From Chloroflexota bacterium (GTDB lineage: Bacteria > Chloroflexota > Anaerolineae > Anaerolineales > UBA4823), in NCBI GenBank assembly GCA_030636125.1, contig DAOVXM010000134.1, positions 1-6,979 on the forward strand: a stretch of DNA of 6,979 nucleotides, in the 5' to 3' direction. The notes below the pieces were generated by a model, which searched no databases, had not been told where the DNA came from, and was given only the letters and a program-made list of their open reading frames with translations. Numbering within the stretch: the stretch's first letter is position 1; each line of letters starts with the position of its first letter. A program made the translations under genes and the position numbers. Shown one piece after another: positions 1 to 4,952 of the stretch.

Positions 1-1
1 C

Positions 2-745
2 AGCATCATAATGTCCTGGAATTCGAATTCTCTCATCTGTGCCTTTGAGTGTGTTAAGTGCCCAGATTAATCGCCAGGCAGCATTAGGAAAGATAGATCC
101 ACCCAGGCCTGAATGAACATCGATATTAGCCGTCTCCACAGATAATTCAACGTAGCAAATGCCCCTCAAACCCAAATATTGCATTGGCACATCCCGGTGA
201 TCGACTCCTCCAAATTCCCAAATACAGGCATCTGCAGATAATTTTTCACGATTGTTTTTTACAAAATCGTTGAGGTGGAGGCTGCTAGTCTCTTCTTCAC
301 CTTCTATCACGAATTTGATATTGCATGGCAGATCACCGTTATTTTCGAGTAAGGCATCGATAGCGATTAGACGGCTAGTAATATGACCTTTATCATCACT
401 AACTCCGCGACCAAAGAGCTTGCCATCACGGATAACCGGTTCGAACGGTGGACTATCCCATAATTCAAGAGGTTCTGGTGGTTGGACATCGTAATGGTTA
501 TAAAAAAGTAAGGTTTTATCGCTACGTCCACTCCGTTCGGCGTAGACGACAGGGGCACCACCAGTGGACATTATTTCAACATTAAAATCCCGTCTCTGCA
601 ACATGTCGCGGACTAATTCGGCACATTCAATCAAGCCCCAATTTTGTGCTGCTACGCTTGGCTGTGAGACAAGTTTGGATAACTCGGCGATGCTCTCGTT
701 TAGATGTGTTTCTAGATAAGCATCAGTTTTATTGAAAGGGTTCAT
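2..745 (-). CDS. M20-family metallopeptidase (dipeptidase-like), N-terminal part, cut by window edge
   Basis: This is a partial gene: 248 codons are present from an ATG at 745, and the frame is still open at the left edge. The protein is a cytosolic zinc exopeptidase of the M20 family, expected to cleave dipeptides or similar amides. Visible metal and catalytic residues are H84 and D86 in a HYDVQ motif, D117 in GRGVSDDKG, the E151/E152 pair in an EGEEE motif, and E177 in an IWEFGG segment. D or E is usual at that last position. The dimerisation domain begins with DVHSGLGG, where H211 is the conserved bridging histidine. The second half of the catalytic domain, with its last metal histidine, lies outside the window. 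The start is supported by GGGAG 6 nt upstream. The gene follows the VTT gene by 119 nt, so it may have its own promoter. The family call is secure; the substrate is unknown. Confidence 0.9.
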   Translation of the reverse strand, partial: MNPFNKTDAYLETHLNESIAELSKLVSQPSVAAQNWGLIECAELVRDMLQRRDFNVEIMSTGGAPVVYAERSGRSDKTLLFYNHYDVQPPEPLELWDSPPFEPVIRDGKLFGRGVSDDKGHITSRLIAIDALLENNGDLPCNIKFVIEGEEETSSLHLNDFVKNNREKLSADACIWEFGGVDHRDVPMQYLGLRGICYVELSVETANIDVHSGLGGSIFPNAAWRLIWALNTLKGTDERIRIPGHYDA

Positions 746-779
746 TAGTTACTCCCGGGGTAAAGATCTGAAATTTGCT

Positions 780-804
780 ATTTTAGTGATGGTCCAAATT
801 TGGA
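780..804 (-). promoter_or_regulatory. possible promoter -10 box with 12-bp palindromic operator upstream of the M20 gene
   Basis: In the gap between the VTT stop and the M20 start lies a perfect 12-bp palindrome, TCCAAATTTGGA (793-804). On the minus strand a TAAAAT box (780-785) follows it, 34 nt before the M20 start codon. The palindrome therefore occupies the usual spacer position of a promoter, where repressors often bind. No convincing -35 hexamer is visible, only TTTTCC at about the right distance. Function is inferred from position alone. Confidence 0.3.
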
Positions 805-840
805 AAACTTCTTGATAAGGTAAATGACAAAGTATCTGGC

Positions 841-855
841 TCCCAATACTTGGGA
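841..855. repeat. short inverted repeat just after the VTT gene stop
   Basis: TCCCAA and TTGGGA face each other around a 3-nt loop, 9 nt beyond the VTT stop codon. It could fold as a small hairpin in the transcript. No T-run follows on the minus strand, so it is not a convincing intrinsic terminator. A protein binding site or an mRNA 3'-end stabiliser is equally possible. Confidence 0.3.
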
Positions 856-864
856 TGCTTACTC

Positions 865-1407
865 TTAGAATTCTAAAATATTTGATCCAGCGAGTGCGAA
901 GATGGTCATCTTTATCGTCTCGCCAATCAAACACCAGAAGAAGAACTTTAGTACTGGCATTTTTAAAGCGCCTGCGGCTACACCAGCGAGGTCAAATAAT
1001 GGATTTGGTATGGCAGCGAGGACTAAAATTGTTAGCGATCCATTTCTTCTCATCCAGCTAGTGAAGTGTTCGTATACCGTCGCTCGTTCAATAACCGCCT
1101 GACCGCTAAACCCTGCCAGGTAACCGGATAGTTCTCCCAAGGCGGCGCCGGCTCCAGCAGCAATCCCAACACCAATTGGGTTGAAGACCGCGCCCATGGT
1201 GAAAACAATTGCTACACCAGGTGCTGGAAGGAGCACGGTGGCGTAGGATAGAAAAGAGAGTATGAATATCCCAGGATAGCCATATATTTCGAGTTGGTCG
1301 GCACGATCTCGAAGGGTGTAGACATAGATGGTGATGACAATGACAGCCACCAGCGCAAATATTCGTGCTAAAGTCAGACGAAGTTTAGAAGGTATTTGAG
1401 GAGACAA
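865..1407 (-). CDS. VTT-domain (DedA/TVP38-type) integral membrane protein
   Basis: This 180-residue protein is very hydrophobic and fits the VTT (SNARE-associated, DedA-like) family of inner-membrane proteins. Members are linked to lipid scrambling or membrane homeostasis. Likely segments are TM1 at about 12-31, a re-entrant hydrophobic stretch at about 44-72 with LLPAPG, a helix at 74-100 carrying the glycine-rich GELSGYLAGF region, and two C-terminal helices at about 124-148 (AAIPNPLFDLAG) and 151-174. The proline- and glycine-rich AAIPNPLFDLAGVAAG segment is the clearest family signature. The start is uncertain: the frame has no upstream ATG or GTG, the best available start is the TTG at 1407, and no clear Shine-Dalgarno precedes it. 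A terminator lies between this gene and the cyclophilin gene, so it is probably transcribed separately. The transported or bound substrate is unknown. Confidence 0.8.
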   Translation of the reverse strand: MSPQIPSKLRLTLARIFALVAVIVITIYVYTLRDRADQLEIYGYPGIFILSFLSYATVLLPAPGVAIVFTMGAVFNPIGVGIAAGAGAALGELSGYLAGFSGQAVIERATVYEHFTSWMRRNGSLTILVLAAIPNPLFDLAGVAAGALKMPVLKFFFWCLIGETIKMTIFALAGSNILEF

Positions 1408-1442
1408 TGGTATATTTGTCGTGAGCTTCGCTGTAATATGAG

Positions 1443-1486
1443 TTAAAAAAATCGGTGATATTACTTTTTATTATGCTTAACATCAC
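1443..1486 (-). terminator. rho-independent terminator after the cyclophilin gene
   Basis: On the minus strand GTGATGTTA (1478-1486) pairs with TAATATCAC (1455-1463). This gives a 9-bp stem with one G-T wobble and a 14-nt A-rich loop. After CGA comes a run of seven T (1445-1451). It begins 12 nt after the cyclophilin stop codon. The position and T-run fit an intrinsic terminator that ends the udk-cyclophilin transcript, although the stem is AT-rich and of moderate strength. Confidence 0.65.
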
Positions 1487-1498
1487 ACTTAGGCGAAA

Positions 1499-2017
1499 TC
1501 ATTTCTCCAGGATGGTCACAGAGTTCAACTTTACTCCCGGATACTCCGGTCTTTGAGGATCTCGCGGGGGAATTGCGAGGAGCACGTCCATACCTTGTAC
1601 AACTTGTCCAAATACGCTGTGTTTTTTATCCAACCAGAGAGTAGGTATATAGGTTATGAAAAATTGTGAACCGTTTGTATTTGGACCTGCATTCGCCATT
1701 GAAAGAACACCGGGTTTTTCGTGTTTGAGGCTGGGGTCAAATTCGTCGGAGAACCTGTACCCAGGACCGCCTCGACCAGTACCCGTAGGGTCACCTCCCT
1801 GGGCCATAAAATCTGCTATTACGCGGTGAAAAATCGTGCCATCATAAAAATTCTGCTTTGCTAGGAATACAAAGTTATTGACCGTCAGGGGAACTTTTTC
1901 GGCGAATAACTCTAGCTGAATATCTCCTTTATCTGTATGAAGGGTCGCTATGTATTGTTTTTCTGGATCAATTTCCATTTCTGGGGGATGGGTCCATTGT
2001 TTAGATTGTGGGTTCAT
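1499..2017 (-). CDS. peptidyl-prolyl cis-trans isomerase, cyclophilin type
   Basis: This complete single-domain cyclophilin of 172 residues catalyses cis-trans isomerisation of X-Pro peptide bonds. It has no signal peptide and should act in the cytosol as a folding helper. The active-site set is intact. It has FHR at 63-65 with the catalytic R65, F70, M71 and Q73 in the DFMAQGGD segment, and A108/N109. NGSQFF at 115-120 and W128/L129 with H133 in the LWLDKKH segment complete it. The tryptophan is the residue that confers cyclosporin binding in CypA-type enzymes. The first 20 residues are a charged, proline-containing tail ahead of the barrel. The ATG start has AAAGGAA about 7 nt upstream. It lies 45 nt after udk on the same strand with no terminator between, so the two are probably co-transcribed. 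Confidence 0.95.
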   Translation of the reverse strand: MNPQSKQWTHPPEMEIDPEKQYIATLHTDKGDIQLELFAEKVPLTVNNFVFLAKQNFYDGTIFHRVIADFMAQGGDPTGTGRGGPGYRFSDEFDPSLKHEKPGVLSMANAGPNTNGSQFFITYIPTLWLDKKHSVFGQVVQGMDVLLAIPPRDPQRPEYPGVKLNSVTILEK

Positions 2018-2062
2018 TAATGGTTCCTTTTGAGTAGTATTGGTAAGTCTAAAATGGTATAG

Positions 2063-2707
2063 TTATTTCTTCTTAGTTTCCCCTATTAGAAGGGCTTCCA
2101 AACGGGCAACAACCATGTCCATGGCGACGGTGTTTAAACCACCTTCGGGAATGATCACATCAGCATATCGTTTAGATGGTTCAACGAATTCAAGATGCAT
2201 GGGGCGCACAGTTTCCAAGTATTGCTTGATAACTGATGTTGTCGTTCGTCCGCGCTCTTCGATATCACGCTGGAGACGTCGGATAAAGCGTATATCGGCA
2301 TCGGTATCAACAAAGATCTTTACGTCAAATAGTGCGCGCAGTGTCGCATCCATAAAAATCAGAATACCTTCAACCAAGATCACTTGTTGTGACTGAATCC
2401 GAATTGTTTGTGAGGTGCGCGAATGTGTTTTGAAATCATACACAGGTAGTTCGATATTGTGCCCATTTTTGAGCTGTTGAATTTGCTCGGTCATCAAGTC
2501 AGTGTCTAACGAATTGGGATGATCGAAGTTAATTAGTGCCCTCTGGGCTGTAGGAAGGTTACGTAGATCTTTATAGTATGCATCATGGGGTAAGTAGGCT
2601 ATATGTTTGGCACCTACACGTTCCAGGATGACGTTTGCTACTGTGGTTTTACCGGAGCCTGTTCCGCCTGCTATGCCGATTATTAAAGGGGTTGCACGTT
2701 TAAGCAT
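2063..2707 (-). CDS. udk: uridine kinase (uridine/cytidine kinase)
   Basis: This 214-residue enzyme phosphorylates uridine and cytidine to UMP and CMP with ATP or GTP in pyrimidine salvage. The P-loop is GGTGSGKT at residues 14-21. It is followed by the family motif HDAYYKD (41-47), FDHPNSLD (61-68), PVYDFKTHSR (88-97) and LVEGIL (111-116). A lid region rich in arginine follows in the RFIRRLQRDIEERGR stretch. Length and motif order match bacterial Udk. The frame is open further upstream to 2803, but that extension would run through a terminator hairpin and into the 3' end of tRNA-Thr. The protein should therefore start at the ATG at 2707, just before the P-loop. No Shine-Dalgarno is present. 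Instead TATAAT ends 6 nt before the ATG, which suggests a leaderless transcript. The cyclophilin gene follows 45 nt downstream. Confidence 0.95.
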   Translation of the reverse strand: MLKRATPLIIGIAGGTGSGKTTVANVILERVGAKHIAYLPHDAYYKDLRNLPTAQRALINFDHPNSLDTDLMTEQIQQLKNGHNIELPVYDFKTHSRTSQTIRIQSQQVILVEGILIFMDATLRALFDVKIFVDTDADIRFIRRLQRDIEERGRTTTSVIKQYLETVRPMHLEFVEPSKRYADVIIPEGGLNTVAMDMVVARLEALLIGETKKK

Positions 2708-2713
2708 GTTGGA

Positions 2714-2719
2714 ATTATA
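2714..2719 (-). promoter_or_regulatory. -10 box of a probable leaderless udk promoter
   Basis: A perfect TATAAT on the minus strand is separated from the udk ATG by only 6 nt. This distance would place transcription start on or next to the A of the start codon. The absence of any purine-rich ribosome binding site there agrees with a leaderless mRNA. I see no good -35 hexamer 16-18 nt upstream, so the promoter would depend on the -10 element or an activator. Confidence 0.5.
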
Positions 2720-2756
2720 CTGGAAGCGACTGAATAATGGGGGAATCGAGACGACA

Positions 2757-2792
2757 TTAAAATAATACGCAGCTCCTGGTAGGGTGCTGCGT
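2757..2792 (-). terminator. intrinsic terminator of tRNA-Thr
   Basis: On the minus strand ACGCAGC (2786-2792) pairs perfectly with GCTGCGT (2767-2773). After an A-A mismatch, two inner C-G pairs follow, closing a 6-nt loop. A T-rich stretch, ATTATTTTAA (2757-2766), follows immediately. The hairpin begins 6 nt beyond the tRNA 3' end and so fits a terminator for the single-tRNA transcript. It also separates the tRNA from udk. Confidence 0.7.
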
Positions 2793-2797
2793 TCTGA

Positions 2798-2870
2798 AGC
2801 CACCGAAGGGATTCGAACCCTTGACCTGACGTTTACGAAACGCCTGCTCTGCCACCTGAGCTACGGTGGC
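2798..2870 (-). tRNA. tRNA-Thr (anticodon CGT, reads ACG)
   Basis: The minus strand folds into a complete cloverleaf. The 7-bp acceptor stem GCCACCG/CGGTGGC is perfect. The D-stem is GCTC/GAGC, and the anticodon stem GGCGT/ACGTC has one wobble pair. The loop is TTCGTAA with anticodon CGT. A 5-nt variable region follows, and the T-arm is AAGGG-TTCGAAT-CCCTT. The G1-C72 and C2-G71 pairs, together with anticodon G35 and T36, agree with known threonine tRNA identity elements. The discriminator base is T, and CCA is not encoded, since TTC follows the acceptor stem. A strong promoter lies upstream and a terminator hairpin follows. Confidence 0.97.
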
Positions 2871-2898
2871 GACTAAAAACTACAGAGTTGCGGAGCTC

Positions 2899-2927
2899 AT
2901 TATACAGGGGTTGATACGGAAATGCAA
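2899..2927 (-). promoter_or_regulatory. sigma70-type promoter of tRNA-Thr
   Basis: On the minus strand TTGCAT (2922-2927) and a perfect TATAAT (2899-2904) are separated by exactly 17 nt. Transcription would start near 2892, about 22 nt before the mature tRNA 5' end. Spacing and hexamer quality are what is expected of a highly expressed stable-RNA promoter. A GC-rich stretch follows the -10 box, but it is not a clear stringent discriminator. Confidence 0.8.
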
Positions 2928-2984
2928 GGAAAATGGTTTAGATAGATCGTAATGGGTTGATGCTAGATTGTAAAAACTAGATTT

Positions 2985-2990
2985 GAGGTG
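2985..2990 (+). promoter_or_regulatory. ribosome binding site that sets the TTG start of the GT4 gene
   Basis: GAGGTG is a six-base match to the anti-Shine-Dalgarno complement and lies 4 nt before the TTG at 2995 (6 nt from GAGG). It overlaps the codons that would follow the alternative upstream TTG at 2983, which itself has no binding site. This decides in favour of 2995. Confidence 0.75.
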
Positions 2991-2994
2991 TTCT

Positions 2995-4218
2995 TTGCGA
3001 ATTGCGATGCTTTCATATCATACCTGCCCCATAGCTACTTTAGGTGGGAAGGATACGGGTGGGATGAATGTATATGTCCGTGATTTAACTCGTCAATTGG
3101 GAAGTATGGGTGTACATGTTGATGTGTTCACTCGCTCCCAAGATGAGCATGTTCCACACGTACTCCACGATTTAGGTTATGGAAATCGGGTAGTGCATAT
3201 ACCTTCTGGTCCTGAAGTCCCATTACCAAGACCGGAATTGGTTTCATACATTCCAGAGTATGTCAAAGGAATTTTATCATTTGCGGAAAGCAAGGGTTGC
3301 AACTATGATGTGATCCACAGTCACTATTGGTTGTCCGGGCTCGCGGCTCGTGAATTAAAGGAAACCTGGGATGTACCTGTGATCCATATGTTTCACACCT
3401 TAGGTGCGATGAAGCAGAGGGTTGCCCGTAATCCAGGGGAGGCAGAGGGGGAGTACCGTCAGGAGGGAGAACAAGATGTCTTACAGGTTGCAGACCGAAT
3501 TGTAGCAGCTACGCCTGCTGAACTTGCACAGCTTCAATGGTTGTATCAAGCTGATACACGAAAAATCGTGGTTATTCCACCCGGAGTAGACCTGAGTCAT
3601 TTCTATCCAATACCACCTGATGAAGCAAAAGAGTATATTGGAGTCCCACCTTGTGAGCAAGTACTTCTTTATGTGGGGCGTATCGAACCGCTTAAAGGGA
3701 TTGACACCTTGATCGAAGCCATCGCAATTATGCAAAAGCAAGGACTTTATGTGTGCCTGTCAGTTATCGGGGGTGATCCGGAGTTGAGTGAAGAGGCACT
3801 TACCTCTGAGATGGCACGCCTACAAGGCATACGAGAGCAATATGGATTGAGTGAGTTGGTAACTTTCTTGGGAAAGCGGGGTCAGGATACGTTGCCATAT
3901 TATTATTCTGCTGCTGAAGCCGTAGTAGTGCCATCATATTACGAATCTTTCGGAATGGTGGCTTTAGAGGCAATGGCTTGTGGAACACCGGTGGTAGCTT
4001 CACAAGTTGGTGGGCTTGCGTTTCTTGTTCAAGATGGTATAACTGGTTTCACAGTTCCATTCGATGAGCCACAAAAACTTGCTGAGTATTTGACCACTTT
4101 AATCATCGACCATGAATTACGCCAAAAAATGGGAAAGCAAGCAGCTGCTTTTGCTATGGATTATGGATGGGGAAATATTGCCCAAAAAGTGCTTGATTTA
4201 TACAAAGAGCTTATATAG
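2995..4218 (+). CDS. GT-B glycosyltransferase, GT4 family, MshA-like (inositol-phosphate glycosyltransferase type)
   Basis: This 407-residue retaining glycosyltransferase has two Rossmann domains and no membrane segment, so it is cytosolic. The acceptor domain starts directly with RIAMLSYHTCP and carries GGMNVYV at 22-28, HSHYWLSG at 108-115 and HTLGAMK at 134-140. In the donor domain are PPGVDL (195-200), GRIEPLKG (228-235) and the E-x7-E pair E317/E325 in an ESFGMVALE segment, which bind and orient the nucleotide sugar. Residues aligning with the inositol-phosphate pocket of MshA, as I recall it (N25, R79 in place of Lys, Y111, T135, R155), are present. The best family match is therefore MshA-like, probably UDP-GlcNAc or another UDP-sugar transferred to a polyol phosphate. 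Sucrose-phosphate-synthase-like enzymes are related, and the true acceptor is uncertain. No other mycothiol gene is in the window. The start is TTG; an ATG at 3007 would remove the first beta strand. Confidence 0.88.
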   Translation: MRIAMLSYHTCPIATLGGKDTGGMNVYVRDLTRQLGSMGVHVDVFTRSQDEHVPHVLHDLGYGNRVVHIPSGPEVPLPRPELVSYIPEYVKGILSFAESKGCNYDVIHSHYWLSGLAARELKETWDVPVIHMFHTLGAMKQRVARNPGEAEGEYRQEGEQDVLQVADRIVAATPAELAQLQWLYQADTRKIVVIPPGVDLSHFYPIPPDEAKEYIGVPPCEQVLLYVGRIEPLKGIDTLIEAIAIMQKQGLYVCLSVIGGDPELSEEALTSEMARLQGIREQYGLSELVTFLGKRGQDTLPYYYSAAEAVVVPSYYESFGMVALEAMACGTPVVASQVGGLAFLVQDGITGFTVPFDEPQKLAEYLTTLIIDHELRQKMGKQAAAFAMDYGWGNIAQKVLDLYKELI

Positions 4219-4227
4219 ATTGCCTTA

Positions 4228-4307
4228 CTAATTTAACCCATAAACCGGAATCGATGCTCCATGGATCGCCCGCGCGGCTGGGGAGGCGAGGAACATAATA
4301 ACTTCCG
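4228..4307 (-). pseudogene. detached C-terminal coding remnant of the SDR gene
   Basis: Beyond the premature stop, another frame of the minus strand continues as a normal SDR C-terminus. It starts with WVSPKALAEVIMFLAS, encoded in part before 4308, and runs to AIHGASIPVYG and a TAG at 4228-4230. Such an ending, a short helix followed by hGxxxPVyG, is typical of classical SDRs. It is separated from the main frame by the 8-bp duplication at 4326-4342. If one copy is removed, it supplies residues 207-238 of the enzyme. It has no start codon or ribosome binding site of its own. Its stop lies 9 bp from the end of the convergent GT4 gene. Confidence 0.8.
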
Positions 4308-4952
4308 CTAAGGCCTTCGGAGAGACCCAGCGTCCCAGCGTCTAAAATCAGATGAGGGCGTGGCTTTGCGATTCTGAGGAGTATCAATGGTACCTGGCAG
4401 GATGCAATTTACGTTGATATTCTGTTGTTTGAGTTCATCTGCCATACTTTCTGTCAGGCGGATCACAGCGCTTTTTGAGGCGCTATAAGCTCCCATATTT
4501 GCCCGACCAGCAAGTCCTTGTCTCGCTGCAATGTTGACAATTTTGCCCGATCCTCCCTGGAGCATAAAAGGGATCACAGCCTGGCAAGCGTTCAATACAG
4601 TCCGAGCGTTCAAGTTGAGAAGGAAGTCCCAGGTGTCCAAAGGGGTTTCATGAACAGGGGTTCCGGTACGGTAGCCTCCGGCAATATTCACTAGAGCATA
4701 TATTTGACCAAACCGTCGGAAGGTTTCACTGGCCAAACTCTCAATCGATTCCTCAGCGGTCAGATCGATTCCTTCCGCCAAAATGTGGTCGTTTGAAGTT
4801 GCCAAGTCAGGAAATAATGTTGGTAATTTTCCCTGTGAGTGATCGACAAGCACTAGATTTGCACCAGAGGCCAAAAATTCTTGTGCAACACGGGAACCGA
4901 GGTTGCCGGACGCACCTGTTATGATCACAACCTGGTTGGTAAAGTCAAACAT
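4308..4952 (-). CDS. short-chain dehydrogenase/reductase, frameshifted and C-terminally truncated
   Basis: As written, this encodes 214 residues of a classical SDR oxidoreductase, of which the last eight are frameshift nonsense. The Rossmann fold is clear. It has TGASGNLG at 12-19, D37 at the end of beta-2 (suggesting NAD preference), NIAGG at 89-93, N115, and Y156-x3-K160 in an AYSASK segment. The usual catalytic serine, 13 residues before the tyrosine, is alanine (A143). I believe some SDR subfamilies show this change, so it may not mean loss of activity. After W206 the frame is displaced by the 8-bp tandem duplication, and an intact enzyme would have 238 residues. The ATG at 4952 is preceded by GGAGGAG at good spacing and overlaps the ligase stop by 8 nt, which indicates translational coupling. 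An upstream ATG at 5006 lies inside the ligase gene and is unlikely. The substrate is unknown. Confidence 0.88.
   Translation of the reverse strand: MFDFTNQVVIITGASGNLGSRVAQEFLASGANLVLVDHSQGKLPTLFPDLATSNDHILAEGIDLTAEESIESLASETFRRFGQIYALVNIAGGYRTGTPVHETPLDTWDFLLNLNARTVLNACQAVIPFMLQGGSGKIVNIAARQGLAGRANMGAYSASKSAVIRLTESMADELKQQNINVNCILPGTIDTPQNRKATPSSDFRRWDAGSLRRP
4326..4342. repeat. 8-bp tandem duplication causing a frameshift in the SDR gene
   Basis: CCAGCGTC occurs twice without a gap at 4327-4334 and 4335-4342. The period-8 match extends one base to 4326. On the coding strand it reads GACGCTGG twice. Eight bases shift the frame, and the reading continues only eight codons to a TAG. Deleting either copy joins the codons for DFRRW to VSPKAL and restores a full SDR. 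Confidence 0.9.

Larger units (their letters stand above)
2871..2994. other. divergent intergenic region between tRNA-Thr and the GT4 gene
   Basis: The left part holds the tRNA promoter on the minus strand. For the plus-strand glycosyltransferase I find a TTGATA at 2911-2916 and a TTGATG at 2957-2962, but neither has a convincing -10 at proper spacing. A 7-bp direct repeat, CTAGATT, occurs at 2963-2969 and 2977-2983, close to the ribosome binding site. A regulatory role for it is speculative. Confidence 0.4.

Noticed and set aside
367..561. Small minus-strand frame inside the M20 gene
   Set aside because: It is an alternate frame of the peptidase coding sequence, and the metal-binding motifs are in the other frame.
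2040..2396. Plus-strand open frame opposite udk
   Set aside because: It is a low-complexity, Arg/Ser-rich shadow of the udk gene with no recognisable domain.
2708..2803. N-terminal extension of uridine kinase up to 2803
   Set aside because: It would run through a 7-bp terminator hairpin and into the acceptor stem of tRNA-Thr, and known Udk proteins begin just before the P-loop.
2963..2983. Direct repeat CTAGATT before the GT4 gene as an operator
   Set aside because: Seven bases repeated once in AT-rich sequence may be chance, and no promoter is placed to be controlled by it.
2983..2994. TTG at 2983 as start of the glycosyltransferase
   Set aside because: The GAGGTG ribosome binding site lies inside this extension and is spaced for the TTG at 2995. 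The extra residues add nothing to the fold.
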